Shown piece after piece: positions 52,369 through 62,605 of a DNA stretch of 64,000 nt. The position numbers and the translations under genes were made by a program. Every line of letters starts with the position of its first letter. The first letter of the stretch is position 1. Source of the DNA: Tsuneonella litorea (lineage in GTDB: Bacteria > Pseudomonadota > Alphaproteobacteria > Sphingomonadales > Sphingomonadaceae). Where the stretch lies: contig NZ_JAOAMV010000001.1 in the NCBI RefSeq assembly GCF_025154015.1, positions 62,001-126,000 of the forward strand. The letters are read 5' to 3'. The notes beneath the pieces are model-generated. The model had not been told where the DNA came from, searched no databases, and saw nothing but the letters and a program-made list of their open reading frames with translations.

Positions 52369-54156
52369 ATGGAGGCTTCGGCCAGGAGTCGAGCGCGCGC
52401 GCGGCGCGCGAAGGGGATCGGACCGGCGCTCGGCACGGCGCTGGTGTTGTTTCCCGCGCTTGCGTCGGCGCAGGTTACCGCACCCAGCCGCGACGACCTG
52501 TCGGTCGGGCGCGATGCCCCTCCTCCGGCAAGCCGGCTCAGCGTCGAGGACGGGATCGAGCGCGGCCCCTGCCCGCTGGCCGAACCGGCCTTCGCCGGCG
52601 GCATGGTGACGTTTTCGTCGGTCGAGTTCACCGGCCTGCCGGGCGTTCCGCCGGGCGAGCTTGCCCCATCGTGGCAGCGATACGCGGGCCGCGAGGTGCC
52701 AATCACCGCATTGTGCGACGTGCGCGACCGGGCCGCGACCGAGCTGCGCCGGCAGGGCTTTCTCGCCGCGGTCCAGATTCCGCCCCAGCGGATCGAGAAG
52801 AACGGCACCGTCCGGATGGACGTGCTCGCGGCCCGGCTCGTGGAGCTTCAGGTGCGCGGCGATGCCGGGGGCGCCGAGAAGCTGATCGAGGAGCATCTCG
52901 AGCCGCTGACCGGCGAACCCTATTTCAACACCCGCGACGCCGAACGTAACCTGCTGCTGCTGCGTGACCTGCCCGGATACGATGCGCGGCTGACCCTGCG
53001 GTCCGCCCAACGCGCGCCGGGCGAGGTGATCGGCGACATCGTGGTCGATCGCGTTCCGGTCGAGCTCGTGGTGGGCGCCCAGAACATGGGCAGCAGGGCC
53101 ACAGGCCGCGAGGGGCTGTTTGCCGAGATCGCCTTCAACGGCCTGCTCGGGTTGGGCGACCGGACCACCGCCAGCATCTACAACACCGTGCAGCTGGACG
53201 AACAGCGGATCATCCGCCTCGGTCACGAGCTCGCACTCGGCGCCGGCGGGCTGCGGGCAGGAGGCAGCGTGCTGTTCGGCCGCAGCGAGCCGGACATCGC
53301 CGGCGGCGGATTCCTCAGCCGGACGTTCGCGGCGGGCGTGTACCTGCGGGGCGTGCTCGCCCGGCGGCAGGCAAACTCAGCGTTCCTCACCGGCGGCATC
53401 GAGAAAGTGGACCAGGAACTGACGTTCGGCGGGGTTCAGCTGTCGAACGACGAACTGGCGATCGCCTATGCGCGGCTCGACCATGTCGCGCTCGATCCCG
53501 CCAGCCTTTCCGGCACCGGCGGCTACACGCCGGGCGACCCGCGCTGGCGGGCGCTCTCGACCCTGGAACTGCGCAAGGGGCTCGGTATTCTCGGCGCCAG
53601 CACGGGCTGCGCCACCGTGGCGAACTGCCTCCCGCCCAACATCCCCATCAGCAATACACTGGCCGATCCCCGGTCGCTGGTCGTGCGGTTCGAGGGCCAG
53701 TACGAGTATCGACCCGTGCCGCGCGTGACCCTGGCGATGGCCCCGCTGGCGCAGTGGTGCGACGGGCCGCTGCTGGCCTACGAGCAGGCGAGCCTCGGCA
53801 ATTACACGATCGGGCGCGGGCTCGATCCGGGCGTCGCGCTCGGCGACCGGGTGCTGGGATCCTCGTTCGAACTGCGGTTCGGTTCGCGCGTGCCGCGCGG
53901 CGACTTGAGCCTTGCGATCGAGCCGTTCGCCTTCGTCGACTGGGCGAGGGCCTGGCTCGACGACGGCGGGGTCAATCCCGACCCGCGCGGCGTGCTGACC
54001 GCCGGCGCGGGCGTGCGCGGCCGCTGGAAGGACCGTTTCGACTTCGGCCTGACCTTTGCCGCGCCGCTGCGCCGTGCGGGTTACCAGACCGAGCGGAGCG
54101 ACCCGCGCCTGCTCTTCACGCTCACCGCGCGGCTGCTGCCCTGGGGAGACTTCTGA
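52369..54156 (+). CDS. TpsB outer-membrane transporter (ShlB/FhaC/HecB family)
   Basis: Two-partner secretion translocator (595 aa). It has a signal peptide (about 1-34, ending ASAQ), a POTRA region (about 75-235, with VEFTGLPG, ATELRRQGFLAAVQIPPQ and DAERNLLLLRDLPGYD) and a C-terminal 16-strand-type barrel ending LTARLLPWGDF, with the terminal Phe needed for BAM assembly. ATG at 52369 has GAGGAG at good spacing; ATG at 52306 is an alternative. Its stop overlaps the start of the TpsA gene (TGATG). The transporter is thus directly coupled to its presumed substrate. Confidence 0.9.
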   Translation: MEASARSRARARRAKGIGPALGTALVLFPALASAQVTAPSRDDLSVGRDAPPPASRLSVEDGIERGPCPLAEPAFAGGMVTFSSVEFTGLPGVPPGELAPSWQRYAGREVPITALCDVRDRAATELRRQGFLAAVQIPPQRIEKNGTVRMDVLAARLVELQVRGDAGGAEKLIEEHLEPLTGEPYFNTRDAERNLLLLRDLPGYDARLTLRSAQRAPGEVIGDIVVDRVPVELVVGAQNMGSRATGREGLFAEIAFNGLLGLGDRTTASIYNTVQLDEQRIIRLGHELALGAGGLRAGGSVLFGRSEPDIAGGGFLSRTFAAGVYLRGVLARRQANSAFLTGGIEKVDQELTFGGVQLSNDELAIAYARLDHVALDPASLSGTGGYTPGDPRWRALSTLELRKGLGILGASTGCATVANCLPPNIPISNTLADPRSLVVRFEGQYEYRPVPRVTLAMAPLAQWCDGPLLAYEQASLGNYTIGRGLDPGVALGDRVLGSSFELRFGSRVPRGDLSLAIEPFAFVDWARAWLDDGGVNPDPRGVLTAGAGVRGRWKDRFDFGLTFAAPLRRAGYQTERSDPRLLFTLTARLLPWGDF

Positions 54157-57100
54157 TGGATCGCACCGCCTCTTCGCCCACCTGCGTGATAGGCCGGCGG
54201 CGCACCGCGCTGCTCGCCGCGTCGGCGCTCGCGCTGGTTCTCGCCGCGGCCCCCGGCCGGGTCGTCGCGCAGGCGTACCAGGGCAGCGGCACGGTCCCCG
54301 CGGGCGCCGGCGGGGCGGTAATCACCCCCGGCCTCAACACGACGACGATCGACGTCACCGCCCCCAACACCGTCATCAACTGGACTCCGACCGACACCAG
54401 CGGTCCGGCGGTGATCGACTTCCTTCCTGCGGGCACCACGGCCACGTACCGGTCGGACCTGACCGATTACACGGTGCTCAACCGCATCCTTCCCTCCACC
54501 CAGAGCGCGATCGGGCTGAACGGAACGATTCAGAGCACGGTGTTCGACCCCAACACCCAGGGACAGGTGACCGGCGGCAACCTGTGGTTCTACACGCCGT
54601 ACGGCTTCGTCGTGGGATCGAACGCGACCATCAACGTCGGCGGCCTCCTTTTGACAACCAACGACGTCGGGTACACGCTCGATGCGACCTCGGGACAGGC
54701 AAACTTCCTCGATGCCAACGGCGCGGTGAACCTTCGCGGCGCCGCCGGGTCCGGGGCGGGAATCGTCAACAACTCGCTGTCGGCCACGGGGATCAGCGCC
54801 AGTTCGTACATCGCCTTCGTCGCGCCCCGGATCGAGCAGCGAGGCAAGGTGACCGCCGACCGGTCGATCGCCTATGTCGCCGGGGAATCGGTCGATCTGA
54901 AGATCAACGCGGGGATGTTCGACATCGCGGTGCTAACCGGGACCACCGACGCCGAGGGCATCGTTCACGCCGGAACCACCACCGGCAGCCAGTCGACCGG
55001 GTTCTTCGACACGAAGACGATCTCGATGGTCGCCATTCCCAAGAACGACGCGCTGACGATGATGCTGTCGGGCAGCATCGGCTATGCTCCGGCGGCGAGC
55101 CTGTTCAACGACGGATCGGCGATCGTGCTCGTGGCGGGCGACGGGGCCAGCCCCGCCGGCAACATCGCGATCGGCAATACCGACTTCGCCAATTCGCTCG
55201 ATGCGCACGCCACCGGCGACCTTGTCGCTTCGGTGTCCGGTTCGGCACCCCAGCAGAGCCTGGGCGCGATCCGGTTCGGGAATTACGCATACCTCTCCGG
55301 CGACAATTCCGTCAGCCTCGTTGCGGGCCCGGGCGGCACCATCACCGCCGACCAGCCGCTGAGCCTCTATGCGGACGGAACGGGCGGTACGGGCGGGACC
55401 GTCACCGTCACGGCTCTCGGGGCGGCAGCCGACGGAACGCCCGCCGGCACAATCGCCGTGAGCGGCTATCTGCAAGTCTCGGCGAGCCGGTACGGATCGA
55501 CGAGCGAGGACTCGACGATCGGCACCGACGGCACTGGCGGCGCCGTGCGCCTGCTCGCGGACGGCGGATCGATCGCCACCGGATCGCTCTACGCCTATGC
55601 CGAAGGCTACGGCGGATCGGGCACCGTGACGGCCGGCGACGGGTACGGCGGGTCGATCGAGATGCGCGCCGGATACGGCGGGTCGATCACCTCGAACTAC
55701 ACCTACCTCGGCGCGCGCGGGGCGGGCGGATACGGTGCGCCCGACGCCACGGGCGGCGAAGGCGTGCCGGGCGACGGAACCGGCGGCACGATCATCCTCG
55801 CCGACAGCGGAACGACCCTGGGCCTCGACTCCACCGGCGGGTCGCTCGCCCTCGGCTTCGTCAATCTCAACGCGACGGGGGACGGCGGCTACACCGGTTC
55901 GGGCCTCGACGGGGGCAACGGGTTCGGGGGCGCGATCGACCTGTCCATCGGCCTCCAGGACCAGTCGTGGGATTACCTGAGCGCCAACGTCAGCGGCTAC
56001 GACGGCAGCGGTTCGTTCGACCCGGTGGGCGGAACGCTCGACATGGCGATCACGGGCGGGGCGGCATTGACGGTGCTGGGCGGGATGGATCTCTACGCCG
56101 ATGCCGTCGCGGGGGTCGATGGTGGCCCCGGCGCGTTCGGCACCGGCGGCGCGATCACCCTGACGGTCGACCAGGGCGGCCGCCTGGAGGTGTTCGACAG
56201 CAGCCGCATCTCTGCCAGCGCGTTCCTGTCGGGACTGTTCCTCCAGCCCGATAGCACGCCCGACCTGACCGGCGGGACGATCGACATCCGCGTCGACGGC
56301 GCGGCGAGCGCATTCGTGACGGGCAATCTCTATGCCTATGCCGACGCGACCAATTCGGGGGCAGACACCCTCGCCGGTTTCGCGAAAGGCGGCACGGTCA
56401 CGGCCACGGCGTCGAACGGCGGCTTGATCGACGTCGTCGGCGTAGACGGCACCCAGGGGTTCGCGCAGATCACCGCCAACGGGATCGGCGGCAACGGCGT
56501 GCAGGCGAGCGATGCGGCCGGCGGGCTGGTTGCGCTGGCGGCGTTGTCGGGCGGCCGGATCGATTCGCTCAACCCCATCGAACTGTCCGCCAGCGCCGGC
56601 CAGGCCTATGTCGCCGACACAGGCGGACTGGGCAATTCTGGTACCGCCGGTACGGTCGACGTCCACGTGATCGGCGGGACGATCGCGCCCGGCGTCCAGG
56701 CCTACGCGATCGCCAATGGCGGCTACACCCCTGCCGGTCCCGGCGGCGACAACGTCGGCGGCACGATTAACCTTGTCGTCCTGCAAGGGGGCAGTTTCCT
56801 GGGCTCGTTTGTCGGGCAGGCATACGGCGCGGGAGGCGATTCCGACGACGGAGACGGCGGCAGCGGCACGGGCGGCCGCTTCACGATGGCAACCGATGCG
56901 ACCGCCGCCCTCCCCGGCTTCGCGCTCGACTTCACCGGATACGGGCGCGGGGGGACCGGCGCGGGCGGGACCGGCGGCGACGGCATCGGCGGTTCGGCAC
57001 TGATCGACATTCTCGGGGGCCAGCATGACTGGGACCACGCGACCGTCCTGACGTTCGCGCAAGCCGCGTTCCCGGGAGGCGCCGGCTCGCTTACCGGCTC

Positions 57101-60100
57101 GGCGACCGGGGATCCGGACGGGATCGTCTTTCATGTCGGCGAAGGCGCTTCGCTGGCGATCGCCAACGGGATCACGCTCGATGCGCGCGCGCTCGGCAGG
57201 GTCAATGGCGGGACGAACACCGCGACGGGGGGCGCGGCCAGCTTGTTCGTCGATAGCGGCGCCGCTTTGACCGCGGGCTTCGTCTACGCCGACGCCTCCG
57301 CCACGATCGACGGCGGAGAGATCGATGCCTTCACAACCGACACTTCGCCCAACGCGACCGGCGGCCACGCGGTAATCGTCGCCGATGGGGGTACGCTCTC
57401 GGCCCCGCTGATCGAGGCTTATGCCAATGGCGAAACCTCGGGTGCGCTCACCGCGGCGGGCGAAGCGCGCGGGGGCACTGCGACCGTAGGCGCGGCAAAC
57501 GGCGGCGTCATCCGCGTCGAAGGACAGGGCCGGGCGGTGGGCCTCTACGTCGAGGCGCAGGGCCTTGGCGGCGAAGGACCGTCGGCAGCCGCTGCGTTCG
57601 GGGGCCATGCGACCGTGTTCGCGCAAGGCGGCACGATCGTATCCCCCTATGACCTGACCGTTTCGGCCGATGCGATGGGCGGCAGTTTCAGTGGCACCTT
57701 CACCGCTTCGGGAATCGCGGGCAACGGCTTTGACGCGACCGGGGGGCTGGCGCTCGTCGAGATGGCCGGCGGCAGTTCGGGAACGGGCGGGATCACCGTC
57801 CCCTCGCTGACCGTCAGCGCCATCGGCGACGCGTCGGGCGCCGACCTGTCCGACGGCGCGGGCGGCGACGGCACGGGCGGGACCGCGCGGCTGCAGGTCG
57901 CCGACGGGACCCTGACGACCGGTGCGATAACGCTCCTGGCGACCGGCGCGGGAGGCATGGGGACCGAGAACATTGCCGGCGGCCCGGCGTACAGGTCCGG
58001 CAACGGCACGGGGGGACTGGCCGAGTTCGCGCTTCTCGGCGGAACGGTCGCGACCACTGGCATCACAGCCGACACCACCGGGACCGGTGCGATCGGGGAC
58101 GCGTTCACCAGCGGGGCGACCCCCTCGATCGCCGGCAACGGCCAGGGCGGCAGCGTACGGTTCGTCGCCGATGGCGGAACGCTGAGCGACAGCGGGGGCG
58201 TAACGCTCGTCTCGCGCGGCTATGGCGGAGCGGGCGCCTTCAATCCCAACCCCGGACCGGGCGGCGACGGTGGCAGCGCGACGGGCGGGACCGTTTCGTT
58301 CGTCGCGTCGCCCGGCAGCACGGCGGCGCTGGAGATCGCCGGCGCGATCTCGCTCGTCGCGAATGCCGAGGGCAGTATCGGCGGCTTCGCCTCGAGCGGC
58401 CCCCGGGGCGCGGCGGGCGCCGCGACCGGCGGAAGCGCCGCCATGGCACTGTCCGACATCGCGTTCTCGTTCGGGACGGTTTCGCTCGACGCTTCCGGCT
58501 TTGCCGCGAGCGGCACGGCGAGCTTCGGCACCGGCGGCAATGCGAGCTTCGCGCTTGCCGACGCCGCGAGCGGACCGGCAACTCCGCGAACGATAGCCTC
58601 GCTCGACCTGCAGGCCAGGGGCGACGGCGTCGACGGGAGCACAGGGGGAACCGTGGCCTTCACCTCCGCGGCCGGCTCCGCCGGTTCGGGTCTTGCCGTC
58701 ACCGGTGCGTTCACCGCAATCGCGTCAGGTTCGGTTCCGCCGTCCGGCCTCGGGTTCGCCGGCATCATCTCGGGCGCACCGGTCACGGTCGGATCAACGG
58801 CGACGATCCTCACGCCGGGCGATGCGAACCTCGCGATCGCGGACACGGGCGCACTCGTCGTCACCGGCGACCTGACCATCGACGTCGGCGGCGCCTTTGC
58901 CTCAACCGGCCTGCTCTCGACCCTCGTCAATGCGACGGTCCGCGCGCCTGGAGGCATCGCGATGACCGACCTGTCGGCGGGCGGCACGACGCTGCTGGCG
59001 GCAAGCGGAGGCCCCGTCGTCGTGAGCCGCGACCTGATGTCGGGCGGGCTGGTCACCGTGCGCGGCACCGCGGTCGACATCGTGTCGCTCGGCGCTCTTG
59101 CCTTCGCCGATGCCGACGCGACCGGCGGCGGCCTGTCGATCGCAACCGAGGGCGACCTCGATCTTGCAACCGTCGACGCGACCGGTGCCGTCACGCTTTC
59201 CAGCACGGCGGGAACGATCCATGCCACCGGAGCGGTCAACGGCACCGACCTTGCCCTGGTCGCCGGCGGCGATGTCGTCTCGGACACGATGCTGGCCGCC
59301 AACGGCAATCTCACGGTCGCTGCGGGCGGACTGTTCATCACGCCGACGGCGAGCGCCAGCGCCACCGGCAACGTCAGCCTGTCGGCCGATCTTGGCCTCG
59401 ACCTCGCGGCGGTCGTGTCGGGCGGCACGACGCTGCTCCGGGCCGACAGCGGGGCCATCGTTGTCGATAGCCTGACCTCCCCCGGCGCTGTAACCGCCAG
59501 CGGGCGGTCGGTATCGATCACTTCGCCGGGGGCGCTGGCGTTTACCGGCGCCAATGCCACCGCGGGCGACCTTTCGCTGACGACGGCGGGCAACCTCGGC
59601 CTGGCCGCGGGATCCGCCACCGGCGCCGTCGCGCTGACCAGCGGGGGCGGGTCGATCTCGGGCACCGGACCGATCGCATCGGACGGCCCACTCTCGGCGC
59701 AGGCGTCGCTAGGCATTGCGCTGGGGACCGTGACGAGCGGCGGCACCGCCGGGTTTGCGGCGAGCGGCGGGCCGGTCACGATCACGGACCTCAACGCGGC
59801 GGGGTCGGCATCTGCCCAGGGCACGGCGATCGCCATCGGCTCAACCGGGGGCCTCGCCGTCAGCGACGCGCGGGCGACCGCCGGGGCCCTTGCGATCACC
59901 GCCGCGCAGGGGCTGAACGTGGGCACCGCGTCGGCCACCGGAACCCTGGCGCTCGCCGCCGGCGGCGACCTCGCGACCAGCGGCGCGGTCACCGGCGGGG
60001 GCGTCTCCCTCTCCGGGGCGAACGTGACCCTCGGCGGCAGCGTCGATTCTTCGGCAGCACTCGCGATCACCGCCCGTCAGACGCTGGCGGTGAACGCCCG

Positions 60101-61238
60101 CGCGACGGGACGCACCATCGACGCGGTCGCGGCCGACATCGGGATCGGGTCGGCAGGCCAGCTCGGCAGTCGCGGGACGACGCAGGCGATCACCCTGGCG
60201 ACCGGCAGCCCATCGGCTCCGCTGTCCGTGGGCGGCGCTGGAACCGGCACCGGCTACAGGCTCGACAAGGCCGAAGCGGCCAGGCTGTTCGCGGATTCGA
60301 CCATCACGATAGCCGGCGGCGCAGGCGACATCGCGGTCGGCGAGCTCGCGTTGAGCTTCGGTTCGGCCGGCACGGCCAACATCGGGACCGGTGGAACCTT
60401 CAAGCTCGACACGAGCGGCAACGTAACGGTGTCCGGCGCGGTCACATTGGCGACCGCGTCGGCCGGGGATACCTTCTCGATCGACCCGGCGCGGATCGAC
60501 GTGATCGCGGGCAGCGGCTCGATCGCGCTGCTCGGTTCGGGCGGCACGCCGCTGGGCACGCTCGTGCTCGACGGCGGAACGATCGCAGTGGCAAGCCGGC
60601 AGACGATCGACGCGATCGGGTCCGCCAGCGACTTCGCCGCGATCGCGGCCCTGCTCGACCAGCCCGGCCCGGCGGGCCCTGCGGGAGGCTACCTCCAGGC
60701 GGGAACCATCGCGGTGTCCGTCGACAATGGCTTCTTCATCCAGAACGCAGGCACCGGCACCGCCTACGACGACCGCCGCGGTTTCGCCGCGCAGGCATTG
60801 TCGATCCACACCGGGGAAGGCTCGCCGCAGATCTCGATCAACGGCGTACTGCTGGCACCCGGCGGACCGATCACCGGACTGGCGGTCGCGCCGCTGGTGA
60901 CCATCAACGAAGCTGCGGCGGTCGATTACGCGGGCGCGCCGGTACCCACCGTCAACGGCTGCGCGGTCAACGTCGATTGCGCGCGCCCCGATCTCCCCGG
61001 CCAGTCGCGCAGCGACCTCGAGCAGCCGCTGTCGAGCGAGGGGACCGCGCAGGGCGATGGCGGAGACGCGCTGCTGGCCAACAGCCTGCTGGTGTCGCTG
61101 TCCGAGACGCAACCGCTGATCGCGCCGCCGGTGGTGGACGAGCCGATCACGGGGGTCGGCAACGACGACTTCTGGCAAGTGCATTGCGAGCCGGGGGACG
61201 ATAGGGCAGAGTGTCCCGCAGGGGACAGGGAGGACTAG
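54156..61238 (+). CDS. Giant TpsA-type exoprotein (filamentous-haemagglutinin-like, beta-helical)
   Basis: A 2360-residue secreted protein. A signal peptide with Arg-rich n-region (about 1-38, ending VVAQ). A TPS domain (about 40-200) with INW, NRIL and GNLWFYTPYGFVVGSNATINVGG, where the usual NPNG is TPYG. Then about 1300 residues of degenerate Gly-rich repeats of roughly 45-60 residues (GTGG...L....GG....G...L.A.A). Next comes an Ala/Gly/Thr-rich part with three longer repeats, and a C-terminal part with two Cys pairs (C-x6-C and a final C-x8-C). No calcium or protease motif was seen. It is the likely cargo of the upstream TpsB and may stay surface-anchored through its Cys-containing end. 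Confidence 0.88.
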   Translation: MDRTASSPTCVIGRRRTALLAASALALVLAAAPGRVVAQAYQGSGTVPAGAGGAVITPGLNTTTIDVTAPNTVINWTPTDTSGPAVIDFLPAGTTATYRSDLTDYTVLNRILPSTQSAIGLNGTIQSTVFDPNTQGQVTGGNLWFYTPYGFVVGSNATINVGGLLLTTNDVGYTLDATSGQANFLDANGAVNLRGAAGSGAGIVNNSLSATGISASSYIAFVAPRIEQRGKVTADRSIAYVAGESVDLKINAGMFDIAVLTGTTDAEGIVHAGTTTGSQSTGFFDTKTISMVAIPKNDALTMMLSGSIGYAPAASLFNDGSAIVLVAGDGASPAGNIAIGNTDFANSLDAHATGDLVASVSGSAPQQSLGAIRFGNYAYLSGDNSVSLVAGPGGTITADQPLSLYADGTGGTGGTVTVTALGAAADGTPAGTIAVSGYLQVSASRYGSTSEDSTIGTDGTGGAVRLLADGGSIATGSLYAYAEGYGGSGTVTAGDGYGGSIEMRAGYGGSITSNYTYLGARGAGGYGAPDATGGEGVPGDGTGGTIILADSGTTLGLDSTGGSLALGFVNLNATGDGGYTGSGLDGGNGFGGAIDLSIGLQDQSWDYLSANVSGYDGSGSFDPVGGTLDMAITGGAALTVLGGMDLYADAVAGVDGGPGAFGTGGAITLTVDQGGRLEVFDSSRISASAFLSGLFLQPDSTPDLTGGTIDIRVDGAASAFVTGNLYAYADATNSGADTLAGFAKGGTVTATASNGGLIDVVGVDGTQGFAQITANGIGGNGVQASDAAGGLVALAALSGGRIDSLNPIELSASAGQAYVADTGGLGNSGTAGTVDVHVIGGTIAPGVQAYAIANGGYTPAGPGGDNVGGTINLVVLQGGSFLGSFVGQAYGAGGDSDDGDGGSGTGGRFTMATDATAALPGFALDFTGYGRGGTGAGGTGGDGIGGSALIDILGGQHDWDHATVLTFAQAAFPGGAGSLTGSATGDPDGIVFHVGEGASLAIANGITLDARALGRVNGGTNTATGGAASLFVDSGAALTAGFVYADASATIDGGEIDAFTTDTSPNATGGHAVIVADGGTLSAPLIEAYANGETSGALTAAGEARGGTATVGAANGGVIRVEGQGRAVGLYVEAQGLGGEGPSAAAAFGGHATVFAQGGTIVSPYDLTVSADAMGGSFSGTFTASGIAGNGFDATGGLALVEMAGGSSGTGGITVPSLTVSAIGDASGADLSDGAGGDGTGGTARLQVADGTLTTGAITLLATGAGGMGTENIAGGPAYRSGNGTGGLAEFALLGGTVATTGITADTTGTGAIGDAFTSGATPSIAGNGQGGSVRFVADGGTLSDSGGVTLVSRGYGGAGAFNPNPGPGGDGGSATGGTVSFVASPGSTAALEIAGAISLVANAEGSIGGFASSGPRGAAGAATGGSAAMALSDIAFSFGTVSLDASGFAASGTASFGTGGNASFALADAASGPATPRTIASLDLQARGDGVDGSTGGTVAFTSAAGSAGSGLAVTGAFTAIASGSVPPSGLGFAGIISGAPVTVGSTATILTPGDANLAIADTGALVVTGDLTIDVGGAFASTGLLSTLVNATVRAPGGIAMTDLSAGGTTLLAASGGPVVVSRDLMSGGLVTVRGTAVDIVSLGALAFADADATGGGLSIATEGDLDLATVDATGAVTLSSTAGTIHATGAVNGTDLALVAGGDVVSDTMLAANGNLTVAAGGLFITPTASASATGNVSLSADLGLDLAAVVSGGTTLLRADSGAIVVDSLTSPGAVTASGRSVSITSPGALAFTGANATAGDLSLTTAGNLGLAAGSATGAVALTSGGGSISGTGPIASDGPLSAQASLGIALGTVTSGGTAGFAASGGPVTITDLNAAGSASAQGTAIAIGSTGGLAVSDARATAGALAITAAQGLNVGTASATGTLALAAGGDLATSGAVTGGGVSLSGANVTLGGSVDSSAALAITARQTLAVNARATGRTIDAVAADIGIGSAGQLGSRGTTQAITLATGSPSAPLSVGGAGTGTGYRLDKAEAARLFADSTITIAGGAGDIAVGELALSFGSAGTANIGTGGTFKLDTSGNVTVSGAVTLATASAGDTFSIDPARIDVIAGSGSIALLGSGGTPLGTLVLDGGTIAVASRQTIDAIGSASDFAAIAALLDQPGPAGPAGGYLQAGTIAVSVDNGFFIQNAGTGTAYDDRRGFAAQALSIHTGEGSPQISINGVLLAPGGPITGLAVAPLVTINEAAAVDYAGAPVPTVNGCAVNVDCARPDLPGQSRSDLEQPLSSEGTAQGDGGDALLANSLLVSLSETQPLIAPPVVDEPITGVGNDDFWQVHCEPGDDRAECPAGDRED
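58980..59960 (+). repeat. Three imperfect tandem repeats inside the TpsA gene
   Basis: Repeat units begin at 58980, 59421 and 59739 (protein residues 1609, 1756 and 1862). Each starts GGT, continues with a conserved pattern (LLA.SG...V, then G.A..I.S.GALAF..A.AT.G.L.I), and ends near AT GA V. They are protein-level repeats of a beta-helical shaft, diverged at DNA level, not a CRISPR. Confidence 0.65.
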
Positions 61239-61240
61239 CT

Positions 61241-62605
61241 GTGCGCTTCCAGGCGGTAAGGGGCCCGCTCTCGGCAATCCCGGCCATGCTCGTGTTGGTC
61301 GGCGCTCTTCTGGCCGCCGGCTCGGCCTACGCAGCGGGAGGACGATACCTCGGCGTCGCCACTTGCGCCGGATCGACCTGCCACGGACGCGCAGAAGGCA
61401 ACGGCGCCGTCGTCCGCCAGGACGAGATCGCCACTTGGCAGGAACCGAACAGTCCCTCCGGCGCGCACAGCCGGGCCTACGCGGTGCTCGACTCGCTCCG
61501 CGGCCGCCAGATCGCCGCGACGCTCGGAATCGAATCCGCCACGTCCTCGAGCCAGTGCATCCAGTGCCACGCGACCCCGGCCGCGGCGGGCGAGCGCGGC
61601 GCGCGCTTCCAGCTGTCGGACGGCGTCGGCTGCGAAGGCTGCCATGGTCCCGCCGACCGCTGGCTGGCGACTCACTACACGGTTTCGGGCAATCACGCCG
61701 CGAACGTTGCCGCGGGCATGGTCCCGCTGGAAAACCCCCAGGTCCGCGCGCGGCTGTGCCTCGACTGCCACTACGCCGGCTCGCAGGCGGGACAGTTCGT
61801 GACGCACAAGGTGATGGCGGCGGGCCACCCGCGATTGTCGTTCGAGCTCGACCTGTTCTCGGCGCTCCAGCAGCATCACGACGCCGATGCCGACTACGTG
61901 GCGCGCAAGGGCAACCTCTCGAGCATCCGCCTGTGGGCGGTCGGCCAGGCCGAGGCTGTCCGGCGCGCGATGGCCGTCTTTCGCGACCCCGCGCGCGGTA
62001 GCCAGGGGCTCTATCCGGAGTTCTACTTTTTCGATTGCCACAGCTGCCACCGGCCGATCACCGACGGGCCGCAGCGGCGGCTGACCTTCGAGACCAATCC
62101 CGGCCGCCCGATCCCCTTCGCCACTCCGCCGTTCAACGACGAGAACATGATCATGCTCTCGGTCGCCGCGCGCACGCTGGCGCCGGACCAGGCAGCCGGG
62201 TTCAACCAGGCCACCGCCGCCTTTCACCGCGCGATGGGACAGGGACGGCCCCAGACCGTCGCCGCCGCCCAGCAACTCGAGGCCGCGGCAGGCGCCTTGT
62301 CCGATGCGTTGTCGCGGCGCGGCTATGGGGCAGCCGACGGCTTCCGCGTGGTCGCGGCGATCGCCGACCGGACCACCGCCCCCCGGTTCACCGACTACGC
62401 GGGGTCCGCGCAGGCGGTCATGGCGGTCGACACGCTGCTGAACGCGATGGTCCGCGAAGGCAGGGTCACGGTCGGCGCAGCGGCGGGCATCCGCGCGTCG
62501 ATCAACCGCGCCTATACCGCGGTCGCCACGCCCGAAAGCTACAACCCGGGCGCGTTCCGGGCCGCGCTTTCCCAGGCGGCCCGCAGCATAGGCGCGCTGC
62601 AATGA
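61241..62605 (+). CDS. Exported five-heme cytochrome c (cytochrome c554-like)
   Basis: A 454-residue protein with a signal peptide (about 1-31). It has five covalent heme motifs: one CX4CH (Cys42-His48, CAGSTCH) and four CXXCH ending at His110, His135, His177 and His270. The GHPRLSFEL segment (about 195-203) supplies a conserved His. Arrangement and the CX4CH first site match cytochrome c554-type multiheme proteins of periplasmic or surface electron transfer. The C-terminal 170 residues are heme-free and helical. GTG 61241, two bases after the TpsA stop, has GGGAGG upstream. The next gene overlaps it by four bases. Confidence 0.88.
   Translation: MRFQAVRGPLSAIPAMLVLVGALLAAGSAYAAGGRYLGVATCAGSTCHGRAEGNGAVVRQDEIATWQEPNSPSGAHSRAYAVLDSLRGRQIAATLGIESATSSSQCIQCHATPAAAGERGARFQLSDGVGCEGCHGPADRWLATHYTVSGNHAANVAAGMVPLENPQVRARLCLDCHYAGSQAGQFVTHKVMAAGHPRLSFELDLFSALQQHHDADADYVARKGNLSSIRLWAVGQAEAVRRAMAVFRDPARGSQGLYPEFYFFDCHSCHRPITDGPQRRLTFETNPGRPIPFATPPFNDENMIMLSVAARTLAPDQAAGFNQATAAFHRAMGQGRPQTVAAAQQLEAAAGALSDALSRRGYGAADGFRVVAAIADRTTAPRFTDYAGSAQAVMAVDTLLNAMVREGRVTVGAAAGIRASINRAYTAVATPESYNPGAFRAALSQAARSIGALQ

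Noticed and set aside
54933-57626. An 897-codon open frame antisense to the TpsA gene
   Set aside because: Composition bias of a GC-rich repetitive coding region explains it. It has no motif and no ribosome site.
55340-58300. Repeated short GC-rich words suggesting a CRISPR or satellite array
   Set aside because: Repeats are degenerate, vary in spacing and stay in frame with the Gly-rich protein repeats of TpsA. There are no conserved direct repeats with unique spacers.
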